From the NCBI RefSeq assembly GCF_036245865.1, contig NZ_BTTW01000002.1, positions 1,302,001 through 1,366,000 on the forward strand: a stretch of DNA of 64,000 nucleotides, written 5' to 3'. The notes under the pieces are model-generated. The model worked only from the letters and a program-made list of their open reading frames with translations, ran no database searches and was not told the DNA's origin. Positions 63,575-64,000 of the stretch are shown in pieces (the first letter of the stretch is position 1; each line of letters starts with the position of its first letter). This DNA is from Corallococcus caeni. GTDB lineage: Bacteria; Myxococcota; Myxococcia; Myxococcales; Myxococcaceae. The position numbers and the translations under genes were made by a program.

Positions 63575-64000
63575 ATGAGCCGTCGGTTCTTCCTCCTCGA
63601 GTTCGCGGGCATCGCCCTCGCGGCCAGCACGCTCGGCGCTTGTGCATCCCACCCGGAGCTCCGCTCCACCACGGCTGGCGTCACCGCGGCCCGGGTGACG
63701 GACGCGGCGGCCTGGCGCGCGGCGCGACGCTTCGCCCCGCTCTCGTTCGGAAAGATTGCCTACGTGGAGCGCGGCTCGGGTGACGCGGCCGTGTTCCTCC
63801 ACGGAGCCCCCCTCAATGGCTTCCAGTGGCGCGGCGCGTTCGACCGGCTGTGCGATGTCCGGCGCTGCATCGCTCCTGACTTCATGGGCCTGGGCTACTC
63901 GGAGGTCCCCGAGTCCCAGTCGCTGGCCGCCGCCGACCAGGTGGACATGCTCGCGGCCCTGCTCGACTCGCTCGGCGTCTCCCAGGTCGACATCGTCGCC
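63575..64000 (+). CDS. Alpha/beta-hydrolase lipoprotein (3' end outside window)
   Basis: 142 residues are visible and the frame is still open at the right edge. The leader 'RRFFLLEFAGIALAASTLGAC' (first R onward, lipobox LGAC) gives a lipidated protein. The hydrolase fold starts with 'IAYVERGSGDAAVFLHGAPLN', whose HG supplies the oxyanion hole, then 'RRCIAPDFMGLGYSEVPE', like haloalkane dehalogenases and epoxide hydrolases. The catalytic nucleophile lies beyond the window. Divergent from the AraC gene. Confidence 0.82.
   Translation, partial: MSRRFFLLEFAGIALAASTLGACASHPELRSTTAGVTAARVTDAAAWRAARRFAPLSFGKIAYVERGSGDAAVFLHGAPLNGFQWRGAFDRLCDVRRCIAPDFMGLGYSEVPESQSLAAADQVDMLAALLDSLGVSQVDIVA

Overview
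The window comes from a very GC-rich chromosome and fits a myxobacterium of the Myxococcus/Corallococcus type. Pointers are the many lipoproteins with an A/G-C lipobox, a SitA-like lipoprotein toxin with its immunity gene (a myxobacterial kin-discrimination theme), the strong GC3 bias that opens long antisense frames, and a compact NRPS-P450 cluster. No rRNA, tRNA, CRISPR array, insertion sequence or phage gene was seen. The genus is inferred; no marker gene is present.

Layout. 0-11.6 kb: the end of a TPR protein; a GH8 glycosidase fused to a lytic-transglycosylase-like domain; divergent transaldolase and transketolase genes; a catalase-ankyrin operon divergent from an oxyR-type regulator that keeps both redox cysteines; a RraA-like protein; and a beta-helix lipoprotein. 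11.7-30.3 kb: a stress and energy island with zinc alcohol dehydrogenase, two tandem-domain universal stress proteins, a flavodoxin, two cation P-type ATPases, an orphan PAS/GAF sensor kinase, PEP synthase, an acetyl-CoA hydrolase fused to a GNAT domain, and a trehalose-synthase-like glycosyltransferase. 30.4-33.6 kb: ahcY behind a clear SAH riboswitch, then a strong bidirectional terminator and soluble transhydrogenase sthA.

33.6-54.4 kb: mixed accessory genes. These include a four-repeat PPC lipoprotein; a cupin divergent from a MocR regulator across a perfect inverted repeat; a DUF2239 protein coupled to an oxidoreductase; an AT-richer small lipoprotein; a thiolase-like protein; a heparin-lyase-like enzyme; RNase HI; an acyl-CoA-dehydrogenase-like protein; a truncated metallo-beta-lactamase-fold gene; a DMT exporter; a copper cassette (multicopper oxidase divergent from a Met/His-rich protein); an ExbB-like channel protein; and the SitA/SitI-like toxin-immunity pair.

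54.7-62.5 kb: three translationally coupled genes encode an NRPS (A-PCP-C-A-PCP), a stand-alone C-PCP protein whose condensation motif has lost its catalytic histidine, and a cytochrome P450 lacking the usual I-helix acid-alcohol pair. No thioesterase is present. I read this as an uncharacterised biosynthetic operon in which the dead condensation domain may present a carrier-bound substrate to the P450. A convergent AraC regulator and the start of a lipoprotein alpha/beta-hydrolase end the window.
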